Position numbers and translations under genes: made by a program. The notes under the pieces are model-generated. The model was not told the DNA's origin. It did not search any database and saw only the letters and a program-made list of their open reading frames with translations. 64,000 bases of DNA. It comes from Enterobacter asburiae. Lineage in GTDB: Bacteria; Pseudomonadota; Gammaproteobacteria; Enterobacterales; Enterobacteriaceae. Shown in pieces: positions 37,164-47,361 of the stretch. The stretch is from positions 310,001 to 374,000 of the forward strand of contig NZ_VRKN01000001.1 of assembly GCF_008080435.1 (NCBI RefSeq), written 5' to 3'. Positions within the stretch are counted from its first letter, which is position 1; every line of letters starts with the position of its first letter.

Positions 37164-38582
37164 CTAAGGGTTCACCAACCAGGTGCCCGGCTTGGTGATA
37201 TCCAGCGTCTGGCCACGCGTTCTTCCGTTGCCCTGCAGTTCAATCTTCACCTCACCGGCTGGCAGCTTGAGCGATGCATAGCCGTTTGTCGCCGGACGCA
37301 GCGCTTTTGGCTCGCCGTTTACTTTCAGCGTTTCACCGTCGAGGATGCGGATATAGACCAACGCAACAGGGCTCTCGACAGGCGGTGGAGTCTGTTGCGC
37401 CGTCGCCTGCTCGTTAACCTTCGCCGTTTCTGGCTTCACGTCTGGCGTGTTCGCGGCGGTTTCAGTCGGACGCGTCTCTGCCGGTGCCTGTGCGGTTTGC
37501 TCAGGTGCATCATTACCGCCGCTGAACAGCATCGCCCCGGCGACAACGCCCACCAGCACGCCTGCGGCAACCATGCCCGGGATCTTGTAGCGACGCCAGT
37601 CGAGTAGCGAAGCCGGTTTTTCTTCCTCCACCGGTACCAGCATCGTGCCAGGCTTTTTCGCCGTCAGCACATCGTTGATACCGGCGACCGGCATCTCTAT
37701 CAGCGCAGCGAACTCGTCGATTGACTGCGGACGGTCCTCCATGTGCAGCGCCAGCGCGCGGTCGATGGCCTGCAGCAGCGGAATGGAATAGCCCTGCGGC
37801 ATGATTTCCACCAGCGGTTTGCAGGTATCCTGAATAGAGCGCACCACGCTGACCGGCGGCGGAGACCCCACAATCAGGGTACGCAGCACGGCGCCGAGGG
37901 CGTAAATATCCGTCCACGGACCCTGCTCGCTTTCGTTGTCATCGGTGTACTGCTCAATCGGCGCAAAGCCCGGGCGCAGCATGGTTTCCGTTTCGTCGGA
38001 CAGGTTACCGATGGTGCGGCGCGCCGAGCCGAAATCGAGCAGCACCGGCAGGCCGTTATCCTGGATCTGAATGTTATCCAGAGAGATGTCGCGGTGCAGG
38101 TAGCCTTCGTCGTGGATGGTCTTGATCGCACCAAACAGCATCGGCAGCGTGCGGCGGATCCAGGCTTCGTTGATCAGCTCCGGTTTTTCTTCGCGCAGGC
38201 GTGAAAGCGTGGTGCCGCTGTAAAACAGCGTCCCCATGTAGGCTGTGTCGTTTTGCACCCAGAAGCGCAGGACGTGCAGCAGGTTCGGGTGGTTAAAGCG
38301 CGCCAGCAGACGGGCTTCCTGAATGAAGCTGTTCAGGCCCGCGGAAAACGCCTTGCCAAAGCGCTCGCTGCGCAGCACCAGGGTCATGTCGTCGCCGCGT
38401 ACGGCGAGCGAGGAAGGCATAAATTCTTTGATAGCGATAGTGCGTTCGAGCTGGTGATCCCACGCGCGATAGACGATGCCAAAACCGCCGCCGCCGATCA
38501 CCTCTTTGATTTCAAACTCGTTGAAGCGGTACCCGACCGGGAGCGCGTTTGGGACAGTCCGATTGTTATCATTATCCGTCAT
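37164..38582 (-). CDS. T6SS-associated Ser/Thr protein kinase (PpkA/StkI type)
   Basis: Membrane-anchored kinase of 472 residues. Kinase domain about 20-290: Gly loop IGGGGFGIVY (29-38), ATP Lys52 in AIKEF, Glu89, catalytic HRD (163-165) and DFG (183-185). The residue after HRDI is Ser167, not the common Lys; Asn170 is kept. One membrane helix (MVAAGVLVGVVAGAMLF, about 332-350) leads to a Pro/Thr/Glu-rich segment and a PEGA-like periplasmic end (LKVNGEPKALRPATNG). In Pseudomonas-type T6SS such a kinase phosphorylates the FHA protein and triggers firing. The partner phosphatase (46564) and FHA gene (47358) are in the same cluster. Confidence 0.9.
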   Translation of the reverse strand: MTDNDNNRTVPNALPVGYRFNEFEIKEVIGGGGFGIVYRAWDHQLERTIAIKEFMPSSLAVRGDDMTLVLRSERFGKAFSAGLNSFIQEARLLARFNHPNLLHVLRFWVQNDTAYMGTLFYSGTTLSRLREEKPELINEAWIRRTLPMLFGAIKTIHDEGYLHRDISLDNIQIQDNGLPVLLDFGSARRTIGNLSDETETMLRPGFAPIEQYTDDNESEQGPWTDIYALGAVLRTLIVGSPPPVSVVRSIQDTCKPLVEIMPQGYSIPLLQAIDRALALHMEDRPQSIDEFAALIEMPVAGINDVLTAKKPGTMLVPVEEEKPASLLDWRRYKIPGMVAAGVLVGVVAGAMLFSGGNDAPEQTAQAPAETRPTETAANTPDVKPETAKVNEQATAQQTPPPVESPVALVYIRILDGETLKVNGEPKALRPATNGYASLKLPAGEVKIELQGNGRTRGQTLDITKPGTWLVNP

Positions 38583-38606
38583 CTTTTACAGTTCTCTTGA
38601 TGATTA

Positions 38607-41222
38607 TTACGCGGCAAACTGACAGTGAAACTCGCCCTGCTCGCAGGTGACGTGCAGACGTCGGTACTGCTCGTCGCTGCGGCTGGCGGTAAGTAAGATC
38701 TGACTCATCTGAGGCAGTAAGGTGTTGGTCAGAATAGCGTCCACCATGCGGCCACCGGACTCCACCTCGGTACAACGCTGAACAATCTGTTCCACCACGC
38801 TGTCGTCAAACTCAGAAATAATGCTGTGATTCTCTTCCAGACGACGCTGAATGCGCTTGAGCTGCAGGCGAACAATCTGCCCCAGCATCTCGTCGCTGAG
38901 CGGGTAGTACGGCACCACCAGCAGACGGCCCAGCAGTGCCGGTGGGAATACCTCCAGCAGCGGCTGGCGCAGGGCGCCGCTCAGGGCGTCCGGCTCCGGC
39001 ATCAGCTCCGGATCGGCACACATGGCGCTAATCAGCTCGGTGCCAACGTTAGAGGTGAGAATAATTATGGTGTTACGGAAATCAATGTGGCGCCCCTCGC
39101 CGTCTTCCATCCAGCCTTTATCAAAGACCTGGAAGAAGATTTCGTGGACGTCCGGGTGCGCTTTTTCAATTTCGTCCAGCAGCACCACGCTATACGGGCG
39201 GCGGCGCACGGCCTCGGTTAACACGCCGCCTTCACCATACCCTACGTACCCCGGAGGCGCACCTTTTAAGGTGGAAACGGTATGCGCTTCCTGGAACTCA
39301 CTCATGTTGATGGTGATAACGTTCTGCTCGCCACCGTACAGGGATTCGGCGAGCGCCAGCGCCGTTTCGGTTTTACCGACGCCGGACGGGCCGCACAGCA
39401 TAAAGACACCCACCGGTTTGTTGGGATCGTCGAGCTTCGCCCGCGAGGTTTTCACACGGCGGGCAATGAGATCCAGACCGTGACGCTGGCCGATAACGCG
39501 CTGGTTCAGCGTGTCGGCGAGGTTGAGCACCGCGTCGATCTCGTTTTTCACCATCCGGCCCAGCGGGATCCCGGTCCAGTCAGAGACCACCGCGGCAACC
39601 ACGTTTTCATCCACCGCCGCAAACAGCAGCGGTTCATCACTCTGTAAGGCGTTCAGTGCCTGCTGCTGCTCCACCAGCTGGCTACGCAGCACAGCGGTAT
39701 CTTCATCTCCCGCCGCGAACAGTGCGGCGCGCAGGCGGATAATCTCCTGCACCAGGCTGCGTTCTTCTTCCCAGCGCTGGGCCAGGGCTTCGCGTTTTGT
39801 TTCATACGCATCGCGTTCGGCGAGTAAAGCCGTCACGCGATGGGCGTCACCGGCACCGACGCGCGCTTCACGTTCAGCTATCTCAATTTCCACGTCCAGC
39901 GCGGCAAGGTGGCGCAGGCAGTCTTCCAGCTGCGCAGGGGGCGCGCTCTGGCTGACCGCGACGCGGGCGCAGGCGGTATCGAGCAGCGCAACGGCTTTAT
40001 CCGGCAGCTGACGCGCCGGGATGTAGCGATGGGACAGCTTTACCGCCGCGCTGACCGCTTCGTCGAGCAGCAGCACCTGGTGGTGCGTCTCCAGCGGCGA
40101 CACGGTGCTGCGCAGCATCAGAATGGCTTTTGCTTCGTCCGGCTCGTGAACCTGCACCGTCTGGAAACGACGGGTCAGCGCCGGATCTTTCTCGATGTAC
40201 TTTTTATATTCCGCCCAGGTAGTGGCCCCGATGGTGCGCAGCTGACCGCGCGCCAGCGCGGGCTTCAGCAGGTTCGCCGCATCGCCGGTGCCCTGCTGGC
40301 CGCCCGCGCCAATCAGGGTGTGGATCTCATCGATAAACAGAATGATCGGCGTGGCGCTGGACTGCACTTCATTGATTAACGCCTGCAGCCGGGCTTCGAA
40401 CTCGCCTTTCATGCCCGCGCCTGCCTGCAGCATGCCGATATCCAGCAGCCACAGCTGAATATTTTGCAGCGGCTCCGGCACGTCGCCGTCGGCGATACGC
40501 AGTGCCAGCCCTTCCACCACCGCCGTTTTGCCGACCCCGGCTTCCCCGGTCAACAGCGGGTTGTTCTGGCGACGGCGCATCAGAATATCCACCATCTGGC
40601 GGATCTCCTCGTCGCGCCCGACCACCGGGTCAATCTTCCCATCGCGGGCACGCGCGGTCAGGTCCTGGCCGTACTGGGCCAGCGTCCCCTGCGCCGCCGG
40701 TACCGCACCCGCCGGTGCGTCGACGGCGGCAGCGGCCTGCTGCGTCTCTTTGCTGTTGGCACAGATGGCATCGAACTGCTCAATCAGCACCTCGACGTTA
40801 AGGCGGGTGAACTGCGCCGAGATGCTTTTCAGCACATTGGCCAGATTCCAGGTTTTAAGCATGCCGATCAGCAAATGGCCGCCGCGAATACGGCTAACGC
40901 CAAACTTCAGCGAGCCAAAGACCCAGGCGCGCTCTACGGCGCTGTCGATATGTTCAGAGAGATCGGAAACTGAACTGGCACCACGCGGAAGGACATCCAG
41001 CGCCGCAACGATATCGCGCGTCAGCTGCTGTTCATCGAGGGCAAAGTGGCGGATGATCTGCTGCAGATCGCCATCCTGCTGCTGCATCAGCTGATGCAGC
41101 CAGTGCACCAGCTCAACATACGGGTTGCCGCGCAGCTTGCAGAACGCAGTCGCGCTTTCCAGAGAGGTAAATAGCAGCGTATCCAGTTTGCCGAAAAGCA
41201 CGGCACGGCTTATTTCTGACAT
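38607..41222 (-). CDS. clpV: T6SS sheath-disassembly AAA+ ATPase ClpV (TssH)
   Basis: Cytosolic hexameric unfoldase that recycles the contracted TssB/TssC sheath. From the ATG at 41222 ([14 protein letters not shown]) it has 871 residues; 22 upstream codons are in frame but not conserved. Clp N-domain, first AAA+ module with Walker [14 protein letters not shown] and Walker [11 protein letters not shown], a coiled middle domain, and second module with [16 protein letters not shown] and [13 protein letters not shown]. It lies between tssG and the kinase gene in one leftward operon. Confidence 0.95.
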   Translation of the reverse strand: MSEISRAVLFGKLDTLLFTSLESATAFCKLRGNPYVELVHWLHQLMQQQDGDLQQIIRHFALDEQQLTRDIVAALDVLPRGASSVSDLSEHIDSAVERAWVFGSLKFGVSRIRGGHLLIGMLKTWNLANVLKSISAQFTRLNVEVLIEQFDAICANSKETQQAAAAVDAPAGAVPAAQGTLAQYGQDLTARARDGKIDPVVGRDEEIRQMVDILMRRRQNNPLLTGEAGVGKTAVVEGLALRIADGDVPEPLQNIQLWLLDIGMLQAGAGMKGEFEARLQALINEVQSSATPIILFIDEIHTLIGAGGQQGTGDAANLLKPALARGQLRTIGATTWAEYKKYIEKDPALTRRFQTVQVHEPDEAKAILMLRSTVSPLETHHQVLLLDEAVSAAVKLSHRYIPARQLPDKAVALLDTACARVAVSQSAPPAQLEDCLRHLAALDVEIEIAEREARVGAGDAHRVTALLAERDAYETKREALAQRWEEERSLVQEIIRLRAALFAAGDEDTAVLRSQLVEQQQALNALQSDEPLLFAAVDENVVAAVVSDWTGIPLGRMVKNEIDAVLNLADTLNQRVIGQRHGLDLIARRVKTSRAKLDDPNKPVGVFMLCGPSGVGKTETALALAESLYGGEQNVITINMSEFQEAHTVSTLKGAPPGYVGYGEGGVLTEAVRRRPYSVVLLDEIEKAHPDVHEIFFQVFDKGWMEDGEGRHIDFRNTIIILTSNVGTELISAMCADPELMPEPDALSGALRQPLLEVFPPALLGRLLVVPYYPLSDEMLGQIVRLQLKRIQRRLEENHSIISEFDDSVVEQIVQRCTEVESGGRMVDAILTNTLLPQMSQILLTASRSDEQYRRLHVTCEQGEFHCQFAA

Positions 41223-41256
41223 GTTCGGTTCCGTTGATAACAATGCGTTAGAAAAA

Positions 41257-42300
41257 TTATCGCTCTGCGCGATACACCAGATCGCCACGCGGGACAGGCT
41301 GCGACTGAAGACCCAGCCAGGTGTTATAGCCTAATCGCCCGGCGCTGCCGAGCGTGGTGCCCTGCACCGCGTCTTCACGCAGGATCACCCGTGTTTCCCA
41401 TTCAAACTCCACCCCGGCGTACTGACGTACCCAGTCGCGCAGCTCGGTGACCCACGCTTCACCCGGCAGAAAACGGTTGTACTCCTCCGCGCTCAGCGGG
41501 CCAATCTCGATGCGAAACTTATGCTGCACGTCTCGCACCGCAACGCCGAGAAAAGCGGACTCACCCATGCGCGGCATGCGCCGTCCTGCGCCAAGCTGCG
41601 CCTGCTCGCGCGTGGAGAGCGGCATCCACTGCGGCACGTTGCTGACCAGTTTGACCGGCGCATTAAAATAGTTGCGCAGGATCTTCTCCAGCCCCTCCGG
41701 ATCCCGCCCGTGACGGGTCAGATGTCCGGCGTGGGTAAAGCGGGCATGCGAACTCAGGCTGCCTTTGTTCATCTGCCCCGGCTGCCCCATGCCAATCAGC
41801 GACGCCAGGTAGCCCTCAAAGCGCCTGTTATCGGCGCGATCCAGAGAGACAGCCGGTTGCGCATCCGCCCAGGCGCGGTAAAACAGCAGCGCAAGGCGGT
41901 GATGGAACAGATCGGCAAACGCGCTGAGGCTGGTGTCCTGATGATGATAAATACGCTCGCGGGCGTATTCGGTCATGTGGACCGGCAGCGGGCCGTTCGG
42001 GCCAAACAGGCCGAAGCTGAGGATAGAGACCTCATGCAGCCCGCTCTCTTCCCGCTGACGGACCTGGGCCAGCGTCGACGGTGCAAAACTCATCGACGGC
42101 TGCTGGCCGATGCGCAGCGGCTCAAATTTCGGCAGCGGCGCACGCCCCAGCGGGTAGCGCTCGCCGCCCTGGGCATCAATGCGCCTTAACAGCTGAAACA
42201 GATCGTAGCGCCAGGGGGTCTCACGGACCCCGCGCCAGAACGCATCCGGCAGCCGGGTCAGGCGATGCACGCGCAGCGGTGCAGTGGCAGCGTCACTCAT
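41257..42300 (-). CDS. tssG: T6SS baseplate subunit TssG
   Basis: Baseplate wedge protein (ImpH/VasB, DUF1305), 347 residues. Family patterns: TPWRYDLFQLLRRIDAQGGERYPLG near the N-terminus, LSFGLFGPNGPLPVHMTEYARER and FHHRLALLFYRAWADAQP. It works with TssF and TssE to connect sheath, spike and membrane complex. Its start overlaps the tssF stop by four bases (42297-42300), indicating translational coupling. Confidence 0.96.
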   Translation of the reverse strand: MSDAATAPLRVHRLTRLPDAFWRGVRETPWRYDLFQLLRRIDAQGGERYPLGRAPLPKFEPLRIGQQPSMSFAPSTLAQVRQREESGLHEVSILSFGLFGPNGPLPVHMTEYARERIYHHQDTSLSAFADLFHHRLALLFYRAWADAQPAVSLDRADNRRFEGYLASLIGMGQPGQMNKGSLSSHARFTHAGHLTRHGRDPEGLEKILRNYFNAPVKLVSNVPQWMPLSTREQAQLGAGRRMPRMGESAFLGVAVRDVQHKFRIEIGPLSAEEYNRFLPGEAWVTELRDWVRQYAGVEFEWETRVILREDAVQGTTLGSAGRLGYNTWLGLQSQPVPRGDLVYRAER

Positions 42301-44168
42301 ATCAGCGCCCTTTTACCCATGCGCGGCGCCCAGTAGCCAATCTCGCCGCGCTGCTGACTTTTCAGGGTGAACTCCGTAAAGCTGTTGATGGACACCAGAC
42401 GGGCAAAGAGACGCTCCATCACGCTGCCAAAGAGCCACGGACTGGCGCCGGAAAAGGCTCGCTCATCTACCGTCAGAGTAATACCGATCCCGCGGGCGAA
42501 AACGACCGGGCCGGGTTCAGGCACGCGGCGGTGAACCGGCTCCAGCACGCAGTGGCGTACCCCCTCCACCTGACGCGCAACGGGCGTTTCTGCCAGGTTG
42601 GCGTACAGCCCTAACAGCTGGCGTAGCGCGGCCGCACCCTCTTCGTTTTCGCTGTCCATCAGGCTGAGGTAGTTCATCTGCAGCTGGCTGATGAGCCGCC
42701 AGGTGCTGAACCCTTCTGCCAGCGCCGGACGCGGCGGCGTCGGCCCTTTACGCAGGGTGAGTGATTTCACCGGCATGGAATCGGCCATAATGAACTGCCC
42801 GAGCTCCTGTTGCAGCATCAGCGGCAGATCGCGGCTGGTGCAGAGCACCTCGGCAGAGATATAGCGCAGGTTTTCCTGCCAGGGGGCATGCTGTTCATCC
42901 ACCAGCGAGACGAAGACCTCCGAGCCGATATAGCCGGTTCGGGTACCGTAGCGCAGGGCGTGCTCGGAAAGCACGCGCTGTTCACGACGCAGGGAAAAAT
43001 AGGCCCCGTAATTGCCCGCGTCGCCGCTCCAGGTGCTCCAGAATGGACGAAACGTCTGGTCATCACGCTGACCATCCGCGCTGCCATAGATTTTTTTAAC
43101 CGCGTAAATTTCATAATCCAGCGGACGAATGTTATCGACCACCAGATGGTATTCATGCTGGCCTTCATTCAGCTTCTGACGCGCCGCGACCTTTGGGAAC
43201 AGGTTGATGACCGGCGTACAGTGCAGCGCCAGATGGCTGGCATCGACCACGCGCTCCAGCTGTTCATCCGACTTATCCAGCAAAATAAAGATGTCGAAGG
43301 CTTTTTCGCCTTCACAGCGCTGGATAAGCGTGCTCAGACCGCTCAGGCTAATGAAGCGGAAACGGGCCGGAAACGCGAAATACTCCTGCAGCAGTCGATA
43401 GCCGTCAAAGTTACGCAGATCGTCCGGAAGCAGCGCCTGGTCAGGCTCAAAGCCCTCCTGGCGCAGCGCATCCGACGCCAGCAGCTGTCGCTGCGGCTGC
43501 GGGCTGACCGTCTGACAGACGATCCCGGCGTGGTGCTCCATCACCAGTTCCAGCAGCTTCAGTGCTTCAATGTCCGGACCGCCGAGGAAAAACTCCAGGC
43601 GGTCGAAATCCAGGTGCCCAAGGTTTTGCGGGCCGTCGCAGGCGATGCGGATCCGTAAAGCGCTGTTGATCCCCCGCTGGCTCAACCCCAGCTGCGCCAG
43701 CGGCAGGTCAGCAGGCACGCCGCCCAGCTCGACCTTGTCGATTTTCAGCGGGAGCAGGTTGACCTCGTGCGCCGTGGTATAGCTGCAGGTCACGCCGGTT
43801 TTTTTCAGCGCCAGGCTATCCATCATGGTACCGCGCGGCACAATGAAGCCCTTGCTCAGGTCGCCCCGGCTGCTGTCGGGCTCAATCTCAGCGATCGCCA
43901 TCGACGGCGTGGGCGCGAGATAGTTAGGCGCAATCATCTCCAGCAGACGCTGGGAGAAGCGCGGAAACTCCGCGTCCATTTTCATCTGCACGCGGGAGGT
44001 CAGGAAGGCGAAGCCCTCCATCAGACGTTCGGTATACGGGTCCGCCACTTCGATGCCGCGCATGCCCAGCCGTCCGGCGACCTTAGGATAGCGTTCGGCA
44101 AACTCGGCCCCCATTTCGCGCAGGTAGGCCAGCTCACGGTTGTAGTATTCGAGCAGTTTACTTTCCAT
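42297..44168 (-). CDS. tssF: T6SS baseplate subunit TssF
   Basis: Baseplate wedge protein (ImpG/VasA, DUF879), 623 residues, normal length. The N-terminus LLEYYNRELAYLREMGAEFAERYPKVAGRL and FAFLTSRVQMKMDAEFPRFSQRLLEMIAPNYLAPTPSM-type region (read in parts) are diagnostic. It is expected to form the TssF2-TssG wedge. It lies 2 bp after tssE and overlaps tssG. Confidence 0.96.
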   Translation of the reverse strand: MESKLLEYYNRELAYLREMGAEFAERYPKVAGRLGMRGIEVADPYTERLMEGFAFLTSRVQMKMDAEFPRFSQRLLEMIAPNYLAPTPSMAIAEIEPDSSRGDLSKGFIVPRGTMMDSLALKKTGVTCSYTTAHEVNLLPLKIDKVELGGVPADLPLAQLGLSQRGINSALRIRIACDGPQNLGHLDFDRLEFFLGGPDIEALKLLELVMEHHAGIVCQTVSPQPQRQLLASDALRQEGFEPDQALLPDDLRNFDGYRLLQEYFAFPARFRFISLSGLSTLIQRCEGEKAFDIFILLDKSDEQLERVVDASHLALHCTPVINLFPKVAARQKLNEGQHEYHLVVDNIRPLDYEIYAVKKIYGSADGQRDDQTFRPFWSTWSGDAGNYGAYFSLRREQRVLSEHALRYGTRTGYIGSEVFVSLVDEQHAPWQENLRYISAEVLCTSRDLPLMLQQELGQFIMADSMPVKSLTLRKGPTPPRPALAEGFSTWRLISQLQMNYLSLMDSENEEGAAALRQLLGLYANLAETPVARQVEGVRHCVLEPVHRRVPEPGPVVFARGIGITLTVDERAFSGASPWLFGSVMERLFARLVSINSFTEFTLKSQQRGEIGYWAPRMGKRALI

Positions 44169-44170
44169 GA

Positions 44171-44734
44171 TTACCCCGCATCTTTCAGTTCAAAATGGCC
44201 GTTTTCCAGATCGACATCGGTACGAAACAGAAACTCCAGCGGGTACGGCACACACCACAGACGCCCTTTGATCTCGATGGAGAGCACGTTGTGCAGATCC
44301 AGCGAGGAGGTATCCGACACGCAGCGGACCTGCAGCCCCTGCGGCAAAATGCGCGGCTCAAAATTGATGATGGCCTCGGTGAGCTTGCGCTGGATATCGT
44401 GCCATTCGATATCCGACATTCTTTTCCCGGCCAGCGGCGCGACGCCGAAGTTGACCACCGAGCGGTTCACGTGCGGCAAGGCGCTCAAATCGCCGGAGGC
44501 ATCGTGGTTGATGGTGTTAAACAGCCACTGCAGATCCCGCAGGACATTGCGTCGCAGGGCGGCGTGGGTGATCAGATTGCTGTTGGCCGACTCGCGTTTT
44601 TTTTCCGGGTCGTTATCGGTGAGACGATCCAGCAGCGAGGGCTGCATTTTGTCACGCGCCCCCACCTTCTCCTGCTTGCTGCGGGCTTGCCAGCCGCTGC
44701 GCAGCAGATCGCCTTCGCCAGCGGGATTACTCAT
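44171..44734 (-). CDS. tssE: T6SS baseplate subunit TssE (gp25-like)
   Basis: gp25-like baseplate protein that nucleates sheath assembly; 187 residues from the ATG at 44734. The frame opens six codons earlier and overlaps the tagJ 3' end. Diagnostic stretches are PSLLDRLTDNDP, LRRNVLRDLQWLFNT, SVVNFGVAPLAG and the gp25 signature IINFEPRILPQGL. Start choice (44734, 44743 or 44752) is uncertain because each lies near GGAG-like sequence. Confidence 0.94.
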   Translation of the reverse strand: MSNPAGEGDLLRSGWQARSKQEKVGARDKMQPSLLDRLTDNDPEKKRESANSNLITHAALRRNVLRDLQWLFNTINHDASGDLSALPHVNRSVVNFGVAPLAGKRMSDIEWHDIQRKLTEAIINFEPRILPQGLQVRCVSDTSSLDLHNVLSIEIKGRLWCVPYPLEFLFRTDVDLENGHFELKDAG

Positions 44735-45545
44735 CAGCTCCATCCGTCGCAAACGTCACGAGGCTTAACGACAGCAGCGGGCTTTCGCTTTGCTCGCTCA
44801 GCCAGGCTTTCTGGCCCATCCCTTCGTAAAGGGTGCCGTCTTCGTCGAGCGGCTGCCATTCCGTGGTGCGGCCAAGTTTGACCGCATCAGTAGCTTCGGC
44901 AGCAAAAGGATAACGCGCCGGGATCTGACACACCTGCTCCGTACCATCGGTCAGGCGCACCAGCGCGTGACGCCAGACCAGATCGGTCACGCTGGCGGGA
45001 GCCTGGAAACGGATCTCCGCGATAGCGCTAAACGGCAGCCAGAAATAGCGGCCGTTGACGATGGTTTCGCAGACCGGGCCGAGACGGGCATCGCCATCCA
45101 TCAGCCAGTCAAAGGCCTGCGTCTCCTCGTTTTCGAGGGCGATGCGGCCTGGGTTTACCTGAGCCTGTTCAAGGGCTTCCAGACGCAGCGCCCGGGCGCG
45201 CTCGCCCTCCTCGCTCAGCGCCGCGGCAAGGGTAGTCAGCCACGGCCACTGGGTTTCAGGCATGGCCGGACGCGCCTGTCCCGCCATCACCTTCGCGCGT
45301 TGCAGCTCACCCTGAATGGATTGCTCCAGCAGCGTGACGGTGGGCTTCGCCTGAGGCTTGAGCGCCAGCCAGCTTTTCAGCTGGGTCAGTGCACGCGTCC
45401 AGTTGCCGCTGAGGGTTAAAAACTGCACGAACGCAGCGCGGAGATCGGCATCCGCCGGACGGGCTTTGATTTCAGCTTCAAGCCGCGCCAGCGCATCGTT
45501 GAGCGACTCGCCCGCCAGGTGTTGATAGAGCGTATTCATAGCCAT
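44727..45545 (-). CDS. tagJ: T6SS accessory protein TagJ (ImpE)
   Basis: ImpE/TagJ family, 272 residues. The N-terminus has a TPR-like helical part (LAGESLNDALARLEAEIKA, AAFVQFLTLSGNWTRALTQL), the C-terminus the ImpE beta domain (YFWLPFSAIAEIRFQAP, LVWRHALVRLTDGTEQV). In Pseudomonas TagJ binds the sheath protein TssB and modulates ClpV recruitment. The 3' end overlaps tssE by a few bases. Confidence 0.92.
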   Translation of the reverse strand: MAMNTLYQHLAGESLNDALARLEAEIKARPADADLRAAFVQFLTLSGNWTRALTQLKSWLALKPQAKPTVTLLEQSIQGELQRAKVMAGQARPAMPETQWPWLTTLAAALSEEGERARALRLEALEQAQVNPGRIALENEETQAFDWLMDGDARLGPVCETIVNGRYFWLPFSAIAEIRFQAPASVTDLVWRHALVRLTDGTEQVCQIPARYPFAAEATDAVKLGRTTEWQPLDEDGTLYEGMGQKAWLSEQSESPLLSLSLVTFATDGADE

Positions 45546-45548
45546 TCC

Positions 45549-46547
45549 TTAATTCGCCGCGCGCCATGCGCCGACGGCCGGATCGCGCAGCTGAGGACGC
45601 AGGGTGTCAATCAACACGATATTCAGCGGAGTGCCAGGTGCGACCCAGGCGCTCCACGTTTTTTTCACCGCCGCGATACGCGCCTGCAGTTTTGCATCAT
45701 CGCTGGCGATTTCACGGGAAATCTCCACCGCTACGGTGCCGTTGCTCTTCCAGCTGTTCAGGGTGTTATCGTAAGGCAGGATCATCCAGCTCTGGTCGCT
45801 GTTTGGGGTGCTGAATACCATGCGCTCTTTGTTGACGGAGGTGATCAGCGCGTTTTCAGGATCGGCGCTTTGATTCAGTCCGGTCACCGGGAAGCCATGG
45901 ATGTACGTCACCGCCATCTCTTTCTGTCCGCCGTTGCGGGACTGCGAAACAACGGTGTGTCCGCTCAGCCAGCTGCCGTTACCGCAGCGGGTGGTGTCAG
46001 AATCCGGAATAAAGAGCGCCGGTGCGGAAGCGCCCCCTTCCCAGAAGGTCCGCAGGTGGCAGCCGTCCTGCAGGGTAAATTCCTGCCACGGCGTACGGTC
46101 TGCAGCGACAGTGCGGGATGCAGCGTTCTGGTCTGGCGGCAGTAACGCGCCGCTGGCTGGGGTTGCGGTGACGGTCGCAGCAGGCGCGGCCTGCTCCTGT
46201 TTCACCACCAGCGCCCAGTCCTGCGCTTTGCCTGCCGTGCCCTGCGCCAGCGTGGTACCCGCCGGATCGTTGAGCGTCCAGCTAAGTTTATTCACTTTGC
46301 TGCACTGGTGTTCCAGCAGTGAGCCAAGACGCGGCACAAAGTTCTCCAGCACGGAGACGTCTTTCTTGCCGTTTGCCACAATGCGCAGCGCCACCTCAGG
46401 CTTACACCAGCTCTGCGGCGTGTTGTCTTTGATGTTGTCGATCCAGATATCCAGCTTCTGCGCAGGAGACTGCACGATGCGGAAATTCTCAGCCTGCGCG
46501 GTGGAGGTGACCGCCAGAAGTGCCAAACCCGATAGCCAAAGTTTCAT
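45549..46547 (-). CDS. Exported T6SS-cluster protein of unknown function
   Basis: Protein of 332 residues from the ATG at 46547, which begins a signal peptide (MKLWLSGLALLAVTSTAQA); the frame extends 49 codons upstream without sense. The mature part is periplasmic with four or more Cys (WCKPEVAL, EHQCSKV, DGCHLRTFW, TRCGNGSW), suggesting disulfides. I do not recognise a named domain. It lies between pppA (16 bp) and tagJ (3 bp) in the operon, so a T6SS role at the periplasmic face, perhaps near the kinase sensor, is inferred. Confidence 0.8.
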   Translation of the reverse strand: MKLWLSGLALLAVTSTAQAENFRIVQSPAQKLDIWIDNIKDNTPQSWCKPEVALRIVANGKKDVSVLENFVPRLGSLLEHQCSKVNKLSWTLNDPAGTTLAQGTAGKAQDWALVVKQEQAAPAATVTATPASGALLPPDQNAASRTVAADRTPWQEFTLQDGCHLRTFWEGGASAPALFIPDSDTTRCGNGSWLSGHTVVSQSRNGGQKEMAVTYIHGFPVTGLNQSADPENALITSVNKERMVFSTPNSDQSWMILPYDNTLNSWKSNGTVAVEISREIASDDAKLQARIAAVKKTWSAWVAPGTPLNIVLIDTLRPQLRDPAVGAWRAAN

Positions 46548-46563
46548 ATCGTTCCTTGTGTGT

Positions 46564-47361
46564 CTAATCAGTTCCGCAGGGAAGAAATTGTGCTGCGTCA
46601 GAGAGAGTGTGCAGCAAAGTGGTGTCCTGAGGGTTGCCCATCCATACCGCCAGGGCAGTATAGTTATCCTGAGCATTCCCTTCCTGTTCGCCATTCTTTT
46701 GAATGATTTGGTTCATTAAGGTCAGCCACTCCTGCGGCGTATTGACCATATGCAGCGACTGCTTCATTTGCTCTTCGCTCACGCCGTGCCAGAAACCGTC
46801 GGTGCAGAGTAAGAATGCATCGCCGTCTTCAACCTGCACCACGTCGCTGTAGCTCGCTTCCGGCCCGCCGTTTTCAATCCCCAGCGCCAGATAGAGCAAA
46901 TTGCTGTTCAGGTTGTCGGTCTGGTGCCCGGCATCTTTCATCTGCTGCACGAGGCTGTGGTCGGTGGTCACATGCCACAACCATCCCCGGCGAAACAGGT
47001 ACAGGCGGCTGTCTCCGGCATGCGCCCAGTAGGCCAGCCCGTAATCGCGGTCAATGAACAGGCTGACCAGCGTCGTGCCCATCCGGCGATAGTCCTGCAC
47101 GGCCTGCTGTTCGCTGAGGATAGTGCGGTTCGCCGTCTGTACGTAGTCTCGGATATGCTGCGCATTAAGATGTTTGTCGCCATCGAAACGGGAGATAATG
47201 CTGTTGCGGGCCAGCTCGGCAGCCATCTCACCGCCCGGCAGGCCCGCGATGCCGTCGCAGACGACAAAGCAGGCTGAACGTTCCCCTATGGTTTCTCCCG
47301 TCTGATCCTGGTTGCTGGCGCGCGTCCCCTGGCGGGAGAGAGAAGCCGTTGCGATATTCAT
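46564..47361 (-). CDS. pppA: T6SS-associated PP2C-type phosphatase PppA
   Basis: Cytosolic metal-dependent Ser/Thr phosphatase of 265 residues that reverses kinase-driven activation of the T6SS. PP2C motifs: RASNQDQTG, VVCDGIAGLPGGEMAA (metal Asp), YWAHAGDSRLYLF, LLCTDGFWHGVS and a C-terminal NYTALAV with the last metal Asp/Asn. The start overlaps the tagH stop by four bases, so FHA protein and phosphatase are coupled. Confidence 0.94.
   Translation of the reverse strand: MNIATASLSRQGTRASNQDQTGETIGERSACFVVCDGIAGLPGGEMAAELARNSIISRFDGDKHLNAQHIRDYVQTANRTILSEQQAVQDYRRMGTTLVSLFIDRDYGLAYWAHAGDSRLYLFRRGWLWHVTTDHSLVQQMKDAGHQTDNLNSNLLYLALGIENGGPEASYSDVVQVEDGDAFLLCTDGFWHGVSEEQMKQSLHMVNTPQEWLTLMNQIIQKNGEQEGNAQDNYTALAVWMGNPQDTTLLHTLSDAAQFLPCGTD

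Noticed and set aside
42810..43658. 282-codon plus-strand frame opposite tssF
   Set aside because: Shadow of tssF; composition and lack of motifs indicate no gene.
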